A stretch of DNA of 64,000 nt. Origin: an uncultured Clostridia bacterium. Lineage in GTDB: Bacteria; Bacillota; Clostridia; Oscillospirales; Oscillospiraceae. Under the pieces are notes generated by a model. The model had not been told where the DNA came from. It searched no databases and worked only from the letters and a program-made list of their open reading frames with translations. The stretch lies in assembly GCA_947165085.1 (NCBI GenBank), contig CAMUZA010000004.1, positions 1-64,000 of the forward strand. Reading direction: 5' to 3'. Positions 7,121 to 15,446 of the stretch are shown here, one piece after another. Position 1 is the first letter of the stretch. Each line of letters opens with the position of its first letter. The position numbers were made by a program, and so were the translations under genes.

Positions 7121-10100
7121 CTATGCCGCGACAGCGTTGGCGTTGACGCGGTCGATCGCCTTGCGGATGCCCATCCAAACGGACAGATCCGTGAAGACCT
7201 CCACGATACTGCCCTGATCGGTAAACGGCGGCTCCTGCAAAACGGACAGATCCTTCAAAACGCCGTTATGCACGATGTATTCTACGATCTGATTCACGAA
7301 ATAGATCTGTCTCGCGTCAAGATTGGCGTCGTTCAGATACTCTGCAAACGCTTCCTTCGCGGCGTTCATATCCAGTCCTACGATCTCGCGAACCAACTCG
7401 CCCAAAGGCTTCTGCCCGTACTCCGCCTCATAGTCCTGTTTCGTGCCGACCTCGCTCCAGAGGATTCCCTCAAGCACCTTTACATCGTCAGATGTCAGCG
7501 GCTGATTGCTTTTGAGCTTGGCAATGACCGCGTTGTCCTGATGCTGCCGGATATAGAATTCCGCCTTCGCCTTGTAGTTTTTCAGGTCGTCGTTTTCAAG
7601 CTCGGACTCTTTCCAGTCCATTGACAGGATATCGTCGTCAAAATTCGTGTCGTAGCGGGGGTTGTGAACAGAGATATACTTCATCAGATCGCGCAGGTTT
7701 TCCCGGATATGCTCGAACTCATTGACGCCCGCAGTGTCAAGATAATCTGTGTGGAGGATGCTTTCGATCAGATCCGACTGCGCCATAATTTCCGGGATGT
7801 TGGCGACGCCGGCGACCGCCGAAACCTTATTATATAGGTCGCGGCGATACCGTCCGTATTTCTTCCCCGCCAGATAGGCAAGCTCGATGCCATACATCAA
7901 GGCGTCAAAGCGCACCGCCTTTGCGTCGTCCTCGTCCGGAATCACGAGCGGCGCAAGCTCCTGCCCGATCGTCAGCGTGTCCTCGTAGGTCAGCGCCTGA
8001 TAATTGTCAGGATTTGAATATAACTCGACGTACTTCAAATGCTGGCGGACGGCGAAGTTTTCCTTGTTCAGTTCCCGCACCTTGCGCACCATGTCGTCGA
8101 CGAGCGACTTTCGGAACGCGATCAGATCGGTCGTCTGATACGCAAGATCCTGCAATTTGAACACGATCTGCGCTTTCAAATGGAAAATCGCGCCCTGCAA
8201 CGCCATCATATTTGCGGTCGGCTTGCCCTTGTTCATGCGGAAGAACTCAAAGTTCCCACAGAAGTCAAAAATATAGAATTTCTCCTTGTCCTTTCCGTCC
8301 AGCAGGTTTTCGCACAGACGCGTGCCGCGCCCGATCATCTGCCAGAATTTTGCCTTGCTCATGACCTTTTTGAAAAAGACAAGATTCAAGACCTCCGGCA
8401 CGTCGATGCCGGTGTCGAGCATATCCACGGAGATCGCGATCTGCGGCAGTTTTTTCGGATCGGAGAATTCGTCGATCGCGCTCTGCGCGTAGGTCATATA
8501 GTTGTCGATGACCTTTGCGAATCCGGGCAGATGCGGATACTCCTTGTTGAAGACCTCAAAAATCTTTTCCGCGTGGGAGTGGTTTTTCGCAAAAATGATC
8601 GTCTTGCCGAGCTTTGCGCCGTAGTCGATTTTCAGACCGTTCTCCATCAGAACGTGCAGGACCTCACGGATGGTATCCTCGTTGAACACCCACTCGTTGA
8701 GCGCGGAGGACGCGACGCTTTCCGGCAGCTCGCCGTTTTCGTCCTCAAACGTATCCTCGTAGGCTTCCTTATCCTCGTCCGACAGCTCGTCGTACACGAT
8801 GCCCTGCTCGATGAACTTGAGCCGCGTTTCGACCGACATGAAATCGACCAGATAGCCGTCCTTGACCGCCTGCGCCAGCTCGTAGCCGTAGGTCGGCACG
8901 CCGTTTTCCAGTTCAAAGACCTCGTAGGTGTTCTTGTCGATCTCATCCTTCGGCGTGGCGGTCAAACCGACGAGGGGCGCGTCGAAATAGTTGAAAATAT
9001 CGCGATATTTGTTATAGATCGAACGGTGCGCCTCGTCGCAAATCACGAGGTCGAAATGCCCGACGGTAAAGAGCTTGCCCTTGTCGTCCTTCGCCGTGTC
9101 GATGACGTTCATCATCGTCTGATAGGTCGAAAAGACGCAGTGTGCGGAATAATTGTCCTTTTCTTCGCAGAGATTCGTCACGGACAGGTCGGGCAGCAGA
9201 TTGACGAAGCTGCGCTTTGCCTGCGTGACGAGGGAGTTACGGTCGGCGAGGAAGAGGATATTCTTCACCCAGCCGTGCTGCAAAAGGACGTCGCAAAGCG
9301 CGATGACCGTTCTGGTCTTGCCCGAGCCGGTCGCCATGACGAGCAGCGCCTTTCTGCGGTTTTTATTGCCGAAGGCGTCGCAGACGGCCTTGATCGCGCC
9401 GTCCTGATAGTAGCGTCCGGCGATCTTCTTGTCGACCGTCACGTGCGCAATGCTCGTCCGCATCGTTTGCAGATTGAAGAGCTTTTCCAGATCACGCTTG
9501 GAATAGACGGACGCGACCTTCCGCTCCGGATAGAGGTTGTCCTGGATGAGCGTTTCAAAGCCGTTCGAGAGGAAAATGACCGGTCGGCGGTGGTACTTGC
9601 GCTCCAACAGATCGGCGTAGAGCTTCGCCTGCTGGCGGCCTTTCGCCACATCGACGCAGGTGCGTTTCGCTTCCAGCACGGCAAGCGCCCTGCCGTCGTC
9701 GCCGTAAAGGACGTAATCGGCAAAGCCGACCTCCGCGTTGTTGGGCATCCCGGGCAGCTCAACCTCGTTCAGCCAGTCCCTGCCCTCGACCCAGCCCGCG
9801 TCCTGCAGCATGAAATCGATATAGATCTTGCGCGTCTTGAACTCCGACAGGTCCAGCGGCTTCGGCACGTAGGTCTGCTGCTGCTCGGCGCGGCGCGCGG
9901 ACAGTTCCGCCTTCATCGCCTTGTTTTCTTCGATCAGGGCTTCGAGGTCGACCTCCGCGTCGGGCACGAACGCGAGTGCTTCCTCCGGCGTGAGGGTCAG
10001 AAGCGAGGGATCGAACGTGCGCTCCGTGTATTCGTCGGCGTAGAAATATGCCACCTGATCGAGGAAATAGAACAGGTTTTCAAGGCACAGCTCCGCCTGC

Positions 10101-10414
10101 TCGACCGTGATCTTCTTCCCGCCGTGCATGACAGCGTTGCCGAGCTTGCGGATGAAGTCCATGCGCTTCCACATATCCTCGCCGACGATGTCGCGGAACT
10201 TCTCGTCGTTCATCAGCGCGACGAGCGTATCCTGATACGGCGTCACAAGGTCGCGGTCCACGGAATACATCCACTTGACCGCAAACTCCATCGCCCTGCG
10301 GCAGTTGGAAACGCAGGAATCCACGTCGATATGTAGCAGATTCTCCGCCGTGATCGCCACATCGGCAAACCCGGCAAACTGCTTGTCCGATTTCAAGAAA
10401 TCAAAGTTGGTCAT
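7121..10414 (-). CDS. hsdR: Type I restriction enzyme subunit HsdR
   Basis: About 1097 residues. The N-terminal ~130 residues look like DUF4145 (often found with HsdR). The HSDR_N nuclease region follows (about 200-330), with GFADYVLYGDDG and AVLEAKRT giving the D...ExK catalytic signature. The SF2 translocase then shows Walker A MATGSGKTRT near 365 and the DEAH box VICDEAHRSIYNKYRDI near 460, plus motif VI-like MIGRGTRLC. It translocates DNA and cleaves unmodified targets as part of HsdR2M2S. The start is ATG 10414 with AGGTGA five bases upstream; the GTG in the track lies inside that ribosome site. It is the last gene of the minus-strand locus, 18 bp after the HEPN-like gene. Confidence 0.95.
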   Translation of the reverse strand: MTNFDFLKSDKQFAGFADVAITAENLLHIDVDSCVSNCRRAMEFAVKWMYSVDRDLVTPYQDTLVALMNDEKFRDIVGEDMWKRMDFIRKLGNAVMHGGKKITVEQAELCLENLFYFLDQVAYFYADEYTERTFDPSLLTLTPEEALAFVPDAEVDLEALIEENKAMKAELSARRAEQQQTYVPKPLDLSEFKTRKIYIDFMLQDAGWVEGRDWLNEVELPGMPNNAEVGFADYVLYGDDGRALAVLEAKRTCVDVAKGRQQAKLYADLLERKYHRRPVIFLSNGFETLIQDNLYPERKVASVYSKRDLEKLFNLQTMRTSIAHVTVDKKIAGRYYQDGAIKAVCDAFGNKNRRKALLVMATGSGKTRTVIALCDVLLQHGWVKNILFLADRNSLVTQAKRSFVNLLPDLSVTNLCEEKDNYSAHCVFSTYQTMMNVIDTAKDDKGKLFTVGHFDLVICDEAHRSIYNKYRDIFNYFDAPLVGLTATPKDEIDKNTYEVFELENGVPTYGYELAQAVKDGYLVDFMSVETRLKFIEQGIVYDELSDEDKEAYEDTFEDENGELPESVASSALNEWVFNEDTIREVLHVLMENGLKIDYGAKLGKTIIFAKNHSHAEKIFEVFNKEYPHLPGFAKVIDNYMTYAQSAIDEFSDPKKLPQIAISVDMLDTGIDVPEVLNLVFFKKVMSKAKFWQMIGRGTRLCENLLDGKDKEKFYIFDFCGNFEFFRMNKGKPTANMMALQGAIFHLKAQIVFKLQDLAYQTTDLIAFRKSLVDDMVRKVRELNKENFAVRQHLKYVELYSNPDNYQALTYEDTLTIGQELAPLVIPDEDDAKAVRFDALMYGIELAYLAGKKYGRYRRDLYNKVSAVAGVANIPEIMAQSDLIESILHTDYLDTAGVNEFEHIRENLRDLMKYISVHNPRYDTNFDDDILSMDWKESELENDDLKNYKAKAEFYIRQHQDNAVIAKLKSNQPLTSDDVKVLEGILWSEVGTKQDYEAEYGQKPLGELVREIVGLDMNAAKEAFAEYLNDANLDARQIYFVNQIVEYIVHNGVLKDLSVLQEPPFTDQGSIVEVFTDLSVWMGIRKAIDRVNANAVAA

Positions 10415-10432
10415 AATTATCACCTACTGTCA

Positions 10433-11083
10433 TTATCTCGGTTCGTAATTACGATTATCTTCTCTAGTTTCGTATTCCTCTCTGGTCAGTACGAATTCGT
10501 ATGCAAAATCTCGTCCGTCGCAGCCAATTATCGAGCACTCCTTGTATATCACAAAGCCACACGCGCTGCAAATAAGATCAAGTAACCTTAATACGCCTCT
10601 GAATCGACAACTCATATAGTCTTTTGTAAACATTGATGCTAACGAATCTTTCGACGTCCCCTCAGGCATCCGTACATCATCTCTAACGCAACTACCTTCT
10701 TGCAGTTCATTGCTTTTGAAATGAGTAATATCGTTTCTCAGCTTTATAATACTTTTAGTTTCACCATAAGAATGATCGCCTTTTATTCTGTTAATTTCAA
10801 TATGGCGCATTGCACAGATAAGCTGTAGTTTTACATCGTGTGATGTCTTTAGTATCTCTGTATCCAAACACCCAAGTTTCCGGAGAATGGAATTCAGTGC
10901 CGTCTCATACAGATTTACGATAAAAACCGCCGCTATACTTCCATGGTACAGGTTCTTTTCAAACTGCTCGGTGTCTATGCTATTCAGTTCGTCTCCTGTT
11001 GAATTATTATCAGTCATTTTATTGATCTCGTCTTCAATAATTGACAACGAGACTTTTTCGAAATTCAGAAAGAATCCAACCAC
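10433..11083 (-). CDS. HEPN-like protein of unknown function
   Basis: About 216 residues from a GTG start with GAGGAG upstream. A central helical region contains IIKLRNDITHFKSNE. The RNDITH part matches the R-x4-H signature of HEPN domains, which are ribonuclease or RNA-binding domains common in toxins and phage defence. Several Cys are present near the C-terminus (CRFRG..LLDLICSACGF). It sits between the DUF4160-like gene and hsdR on the same strand. I infer a possible RNase effector or partner for the restriction locus. It could equally be a non-catalytic HEPN scaffold. Confidence 0.6.
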   Translation of the reverse strand: MVGFFLNFEKVSLSIIEDEINKMTDNNSTGDELNSIDTEQFEKNLYHGSIAAVFIVNLYETALNSILRKLGCLDTEILKTSHDVKLQLICAMRHIEINRIKGDHSYGETKSIIKLRNDITHFKSNELQEGSCVRDDVRMPEGTSKDSLASMFTKDYMSCRFRGVLRLLDLICSACGFVIYKECSIIGCDGRDFAYEFVLTREEYETREDNRNYEPR

Positions 11084-11202
11084 AATTGTGCCACTCCTCT
11101 CACTGATTGCTTTCCATTTTATCCTTCAGCAATTATTCTCAGCTCTTTGGGGAAACATGCTTTTCATAAAGAAGCACTCCACGCGCATCAGACACAATGC
11201 TT

Positions 11203-11862
11203 TTAGTATTTTATCAACCCCAAGTGCTTGTTTATATCAACATGCAGTCCGTCTGTCATTGTATTCCAACACTCAAAAAAGAAAACTTGGTCAGAAAGGA
11301 TTTTCTTTTTTGCCATTTTTTCGAGTTTTGGCGGAAGCTCGCCGGCAATCACTTTCCCGTCTGAAATGCGTACTGACGCATCATATTTATGTCCTATATC
11401 TCGGACATGAATGTGCGGTTCATTGTGTTTCCCTGCTTCATGTGAATAAACACTATAACGCAAAGGATATTCGCTCGCCACTTCGCCAGCATCATGCGAA
11501 ACAAGGATTGAAAGGGTGATTTCCCCCGTCATTTTGCGATCCAAGTACTTCTTTAGCAAAAGTGCAAGATTTACACTATATTTCGGATAATATCGTTCAC
11601 CATTTGCGTAAAACGCAAAATCAGTATTTACTGGACGAAATTCAGGATTTCCCCAAACATCTCTTTTAGCTGCACAGATTAAACTGTTTACAGTTGTACT
11701 TTCGTCATACTCAAACTCAAATGATGTATTTCTTTTATCGCGTAATGGCTTCATTATTTCTGGACCGGCTATACCAAACGCATACGGTTCGTCGAAATAT
11801 TGATCGCATAGTTTCTCTTCCACATAGGAGTGAATATCATATTTAACTGAAATACTTCTCAT
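11203..11862 (-). CDS. DUF4160-like domain protein
   Basis: 219 residues. The C-terminal half contains RYSVYSHEAGKHNEPHIHVR, followed by an ISDGKVIAGELPPK stretch and a W-x3 helix, which matches the short DUF4160 family often found in toxin-antitoxin-like loci. The N-terminal ~120 residues are unrecognised. The gene is AT-rich compared with hsdR. It is separated by about 100 bp on each side from DUF2971 and HEPN genes of the same strand, so operon membership is likely but not proven. Function unknown. Confidence 0.6.
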   Translation of the reverse strand: MRSISVKYDIHSYVEEKLCDQYFDEPYAFGIAGPEIMKPLRDKRNTSFEFEYDESTTVNSLICAAKRDVWGNPEFRPVNTDFAFYANGERYYPKYSVNLALLLKKYLDRKMTGEITLSILVSHDAGEVASEYPLRYSVYSHEAGKHNEPHIHVRDIGHKYDASVRISDGKVIAGELPPKLEKMAKKKILSDQVFFFECWNTMTDGLHVDINKHLGLIKY

Positions 11863-11958
11863 TTACATCACATCCATGTTTCATATTCTGTTATATCATA
11901 TCTGCCTTGCTTAATGAGTCCAGTGTTAATGATGAATAGCAATTTTGCAAATTGTTCT

Positions 11959-12945
11959 CTAAAACCGAACTGGTAATGTTGATTTAGTTACGCTGCACTT
12001 CGCGAAACCTCGGGACTTCAAAAATGCTTTTGTCGTAGATTCAGCGTACTTTTCAGAAACATAAGGACTAATCATTACGTTTAATAGATTGTCATTCCCA
12101 TTCTTTATTTCACATTCGATGTATGGAACAACAACTCCGTTTCTCATTTGGAACGATGCCTTCGGAAGCTCTTGATGTACTTGATCTGGTATTGTGTGAG
12201 GCAGATAAATCAAGAATCTGTACTCTTGTTCTGATGAAAAGCACTCGTGCTTGAACTGGTATTGAAAGCACTCCAGATGAGATTGCAGAATTCTTTTTGC
12301 CATGTCCATTGGGTCGTTGACTTCCTTATCATTTAGAAACGCAGAATACACCCTCACAATCTTTTCTGATAGGAGTGCAATTTTTTCTTCTGTGTTATAG
12401 ATAACTTTGCAGCTTGTCATGTGAGAGATTACTCCATTTAGGTCAGCCGTTGCTTCTTTGAAAAACATATCCCGACTTAATCCTAAAGCATACCCACCGT
12501 CACTTTTAGAATAATACCGCCACATGTCCAAAGAATCTTCTTTCATCGAAAAGCAGCATATATAGACATCACATTTTACTTCATCAAACAGAACTAATGG
12601 GATATTGCCAGAATCAGGGTCTGGGATTCTATATTTAATCCTTCGGAACTCAGGCACTCCCACGTCCTTTATCACTCGATAGAAAGCATCGTCAATTCTT
12701 TTTGTCGTCCAGAGTCTCGAACATGTTTCACGATAGCATTGTAACACATCGTCGCCTTCAGAAAAATCATTGAGGCAACCGCTTTGGGTGAAGAATAATG
12801 CCAGCTTTCCATTTTCTCGAATTATCCCATTTAAACCTTTCGCAGAGGTATAATGCCACAATTTTTCTGGATAGATATGCTCGCCAAAAAAATCGCCACG
12901 CAACTGTCTAAATGATAATACGCCTTCATTGCTTTCTTCCATCAT
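11959..12945 (-). CDS. DUF2971-family protein
   Basis: 328 residues. The beginning KLWHYTSAKGLNGIIRENG, the NDFSEGDD segment and the later CCFSMKEDSLDMWRYYSK-GGYALGLS are hallmarks of DUF2971, a family repeatedly found in defence islands and proposed to have an ADP-ribosyltransferase-like fold. The activity is unproven. AT-rich, minus strand, within the accessory block between hsdS and hsdR. A start with GGTGGGA upstream supports the MMEESNEG beginning. Confidence 0.75.
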   Translation of the reverse strand: MMEESNEGVLSFRQLRGDFFGEHIYPEKLWHYTSAKGLNGIIRENGKLALFFTQSGCLNDFSEGDDVLQCYRETCSRLWTTKRIDDAFYRVIKDVGVPEFRRIKYRIPDPDSGNIPLVLFDEVKCDVYICCFSMKEDSLDMWRYYSKSDGGYALGLSRDMFFKEATADLNGVISHMTSCKVIYNTEEKIALLSEKIVRVYSAFLNDKEVNDPMDMAKRILQSHLECFQYQFKHECFSSEQEYRFLIYLPHTIPDQVHQELPKASFQMRNGVVVPYIECEIKNGNDNLLNVMISPYVSEKYAESTTKAFLKSRGFAKCSVTKSTLPVRF

Positions 12946-13128
12946 TTACCATCCCACCAGTCAATTATTTATTTTCCGTCACATCTTTTCTGTTTCCCAT
13001 ATCCAATTCGTCATTAATATGCCAAATATGCATTCTTCAAATCTTCATTGGAAAACTATCGAACTGTTTGACCGTTTTTCATAAAATCAAAATTGGGCAC
13101 ATTATATCTCTATAGAGTTTTGGTGCTA

Positions 13129-13731
13129 TCATTCATTTTGATCTTTATCTCTATCTTCAACTATGATTTCTTTTAATTTCGCTAAATGATTCTTCTCGTA
13201 GCATTCTGGCCAGCACTTGAGATACACGTCAATAGCGCGAATAATGCTTTCCTTATCAGATACGGCCAGCACTGCACTTTTATGTGAATTGAACTGCTCT
13301 TTTAAAAAGCGTACATATAATTTGTTTATCTCTTTATTCTGCTCGAATTGTTTTTCCGTCCCTTTTTTTGTGATATGAAGTACCTCCGACTCGGCTTTAC
13401 TGAATCTTTGAAATGCTTCTTCAATTACAGTATAAATATGTTCTACTTTCTTATCTGTCAGAACTATTTCATCATTAGATGCCAATACAACTGCGAATAT
13501 AAGATTTGAAGCAGCTGAAATGTATTCAGAATAGTGATTTTTATATTCCACTTTATATTGTGCAAATGTACTTATAATAGCAACGATAAAACTACATGCA
13601 GCACCAATAGAGAATTCTTGGATAATATGGGAATGTTGAAATTCATTAAATTCAAGTATAATAGCAATAGAAATGCAAACAAAACAGCATGCGACACAAG
13701 TTTTTATTATTCTTATTAATGGTTTTAACAC
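13129..13731 (-). CDS. Two-transmembrane protein of unknown function
   Basis: About 200 residues with two N-terminal membrane helices (about 10-27 and 40-58), followed by a soluble, largely helical domain. The start is GTG 13731 with GAGGTGAT three bases upstream; this ribosome site lies just past the hsdS stop, so translation is closely tied to hsdS. The topology recalls two-TM effector proteins of defence systems, but no family motif is recognised. It belongs to the AT-rich accessory block. Confidence 0.65.
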   Translation of the reverse strand: MLKPLIRIIKTCVACCFVCISIAIILEFNEFQHSHIIQEFSIGAACSFIVAIISTFAQYKVEYKNHYSEYISAASNLIFAVVLASNDEIVLTDKKVEHIYTVIEEAFQRFSKAESEVLHITKKGTEKQFEQNKEINKLYVRFLKEQFNSHKSAVLAVSDKESIIRAIDVYLKCWPECYEKNHLAKLKEIIVEDRDKDQNE

Positions 13732-13740
13732 TTTATCACC

Positions 13741-14883
13741 TCATCTGAAATACTGCTGCATTAAGCTGTCAAACAGTAATTGGGCTTTTTCAAGCGCTTT
13801 TTGCACGGCAAATTTTGATTTGTCGACCTGAGACACAAAGGCAGCAAACTCATCCTGAAGTTGGATCGGAGGAAGCGGTGTCCTGAATCCTGCAACTTCT
13901 TTGCGGTTCACCTTTGGTAAGTTCGTCCTATTGCAAAACTGAAGGATGTAATCCAGGAAGAATGTTGATCTCATATTATAAGCAAGGAATATCCGATTGC
14001 ACTTCCCAGAAATAGGCAATATTGGATAGGCGTCTGCTGAACATAAGCCATCAAAATCAGGCAATGCAACCTTGTTAAGATTTGGCCTTATTTTGCTGTA
14101 AATTATATGGGCTGGGGTAAAAACATACTTGCCGCTGATAACTCCATCCTCGGCTACTGTCCTATAACCTTTAAGGATTCCGGTGTCCTTTTCTATGCTG
14201 TCAATCCCGATATGAGGATAATCTGCGTATCTCTCATAATCTGTAGTCATATTGCCATCAATAATGGCAATCTCGTCAAAGCCAGCAAGTGGCCATCCCT
14301 TTGTGTTCGCTTTGAAGTCCCCAAACATCTCGACAAATCGGGCTTTGATGAGGTCATCGAGAGCTTTAAGTTCTTGCCTGCGAGAAGCAATTATACCATA
14401 CACATTATCAAGAATAGTTGTAATCTTCTTCTGCTCATCCAACGGAAACAACGGTATTTCGTACTCCTTGAGCCATTCCGTACTCATGTTTTTTTGAGCA
14501 ACGCCTTTAGACGACTGTATGCACTGGTTTTCGAAGAAATCGCTATTCAAAATGTAGAACAAAAACCGCTTTGAAATCAGTTTCGTTTTCAGTCTTAAAC
14601 AGGCAACTCGTTGATTCAATGCAGCCGGAAGAAATTGTTTTTCCAAAAATGCGACTCTACCAACATTGCCAGTTAGTGACATCAGTAAATCTCCTTCCTC
14701 CAGCATATACTTCTCTAATCCGCTTGAATCCACAGGATAAAACGCTGGAGTACTGTCCTCAATAAACCCTTTTTGTACATTTGCTATTCTAATAACACGG
14801 ATGCCTGTAGTGGTATAGTTTTCGCTTTTGAACGCATAACCATTCAGTATTTCGCAAGCATCTCCGATTTTGATTTTATTCAT
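13741..14883 (-). CDS. hsdS: Type I restriction-modification specificity subunit HsdS
   Basis: 380 residues with two target-recognition domains (about 1-150 and 190-340), each followed by a conserved helix: LDEQKKITTILDNVYGIIAS in the middle and PPIQLQDEFAAFVSQVDKSK at the end. The N-terminal INKIKIGDACEILNGYAF-type start and the LLMSLTGNVGRVAF stretch are typical. It selects the bipartite DNA site for both methylation and cleavage. AT-richer than hsdM. A small membrane protein gene separates it from hsdM, which is unusual because hsdM and hsdS normally adjoin. Confidence 0.92.
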   Translation of the reverse strand: MNKIKIGDACEILNGYAFKSENYTTTGIRVIRIANVQKGFIEDSTPAFYPVDSSGLEKYMLEEGDLLMSLTGNVGRVAFLEKQFLPAALNQRVACLRLKTKLISKRFLFYILNSDFFENQCIQSSKGVAQKNMSTEWLKEYEIPLFPLDEQKKITTILDNVYGIIASRRQELKALDDLIKARFVEMFGDFKANTKGWPLAGFDEIAIIDGNMTTDYERYADYPHIGIDSIEKDTGILKGYRTVAEDGVISGKYVFTPAHIIYSKIRPNLNKVALPDFDGLCSADAYPILPISGKCNRIFLAYNMRSTFFLDYILQFCNRTNLPKVNRKEVAGFRTPLPPIQLQDEFAAFVSQVDKSKFAVQKALEKAQLLFDSLMQQYFR

Positions 14884-14915
14884 CAGCCATCCCCTACAAA
14901 TCCGTATTTGTTTTA

Positions 14916-15446
14916 TTAGGTACCCTTTGAAAGGGCAATGATTGCAACAACCAACGCTGCAGCACTTACAAGTCCCGAAAAAACGTTGATTAAAAAGTAT
15001 TTATCCTTTTCATGTTCAACGTCATTTGCTGCACCCCAGAGAAATAGCAAGCATAAGAATGCAGCAACCGTTATCATTAACACAACGACTATTAAAACTA
15101 TATTGCAGGCAATTTGCCACCCTTGCCAGCCGCTGTCTATGTAGTTTTTTATGGCAAACACATCAATCGTTACCACGGTCACAGTGCCAAGAAGCGCCAA
15201 CAATCTGAATACCATACTGACAATTATTGCTAACGACGCAGAAAGATATCTTCCGTCCTTGCTTTCTTTACCCTTTATGATTCTCCATATTGCCGTGGGA
15301 ACACTCGTTTTTTCTTTTGGCTCGTCCTTTTCTTGCTTCGCTTTCTCCTGCGCCTTGACGATTGCGTCAGCAAGTTTTTCATAGTCGATTTCAAGATTAA
15401 GTTGATTAATCCTATTGATAGTTGAAGGTTGCTGCTTTTTACTCAT
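14916..15446 (-). CDS. Small multi-pass membrane protein between hsdM and hsdS
   Basis: 176 residues. The N-terminal ~60 residues are charged and helical (coiled-coil-like, with EKAKQEKDEPKEK), and the rest has three or four hydrophobic segments (about 70-90, 100-130, 150-172). Its start overlaps the last 8 bases of hsdM, so it is translationally linked to the methylase. No family is recognised. A membrane protein inside a restriction operon could localise the complex or act as a membrane effector; both are inference. Confidence 0.65.
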   Translation of the reverse strand: MSKKQQPSTINRINQLNLEIDYEKLADAIVKAQEKAKQEKDEPKEKTSVPTAIWRIIKGKESKDGRYLSASLAIIVSMVFRLLALLGTVTVVTIDVFAIKNYIDSGWQGWQIACNIVLIVVVLMITVAAFLCLLFLWGAANDVEHEKDKYFLINVFSGLVSAAALVVAIIALSKGT

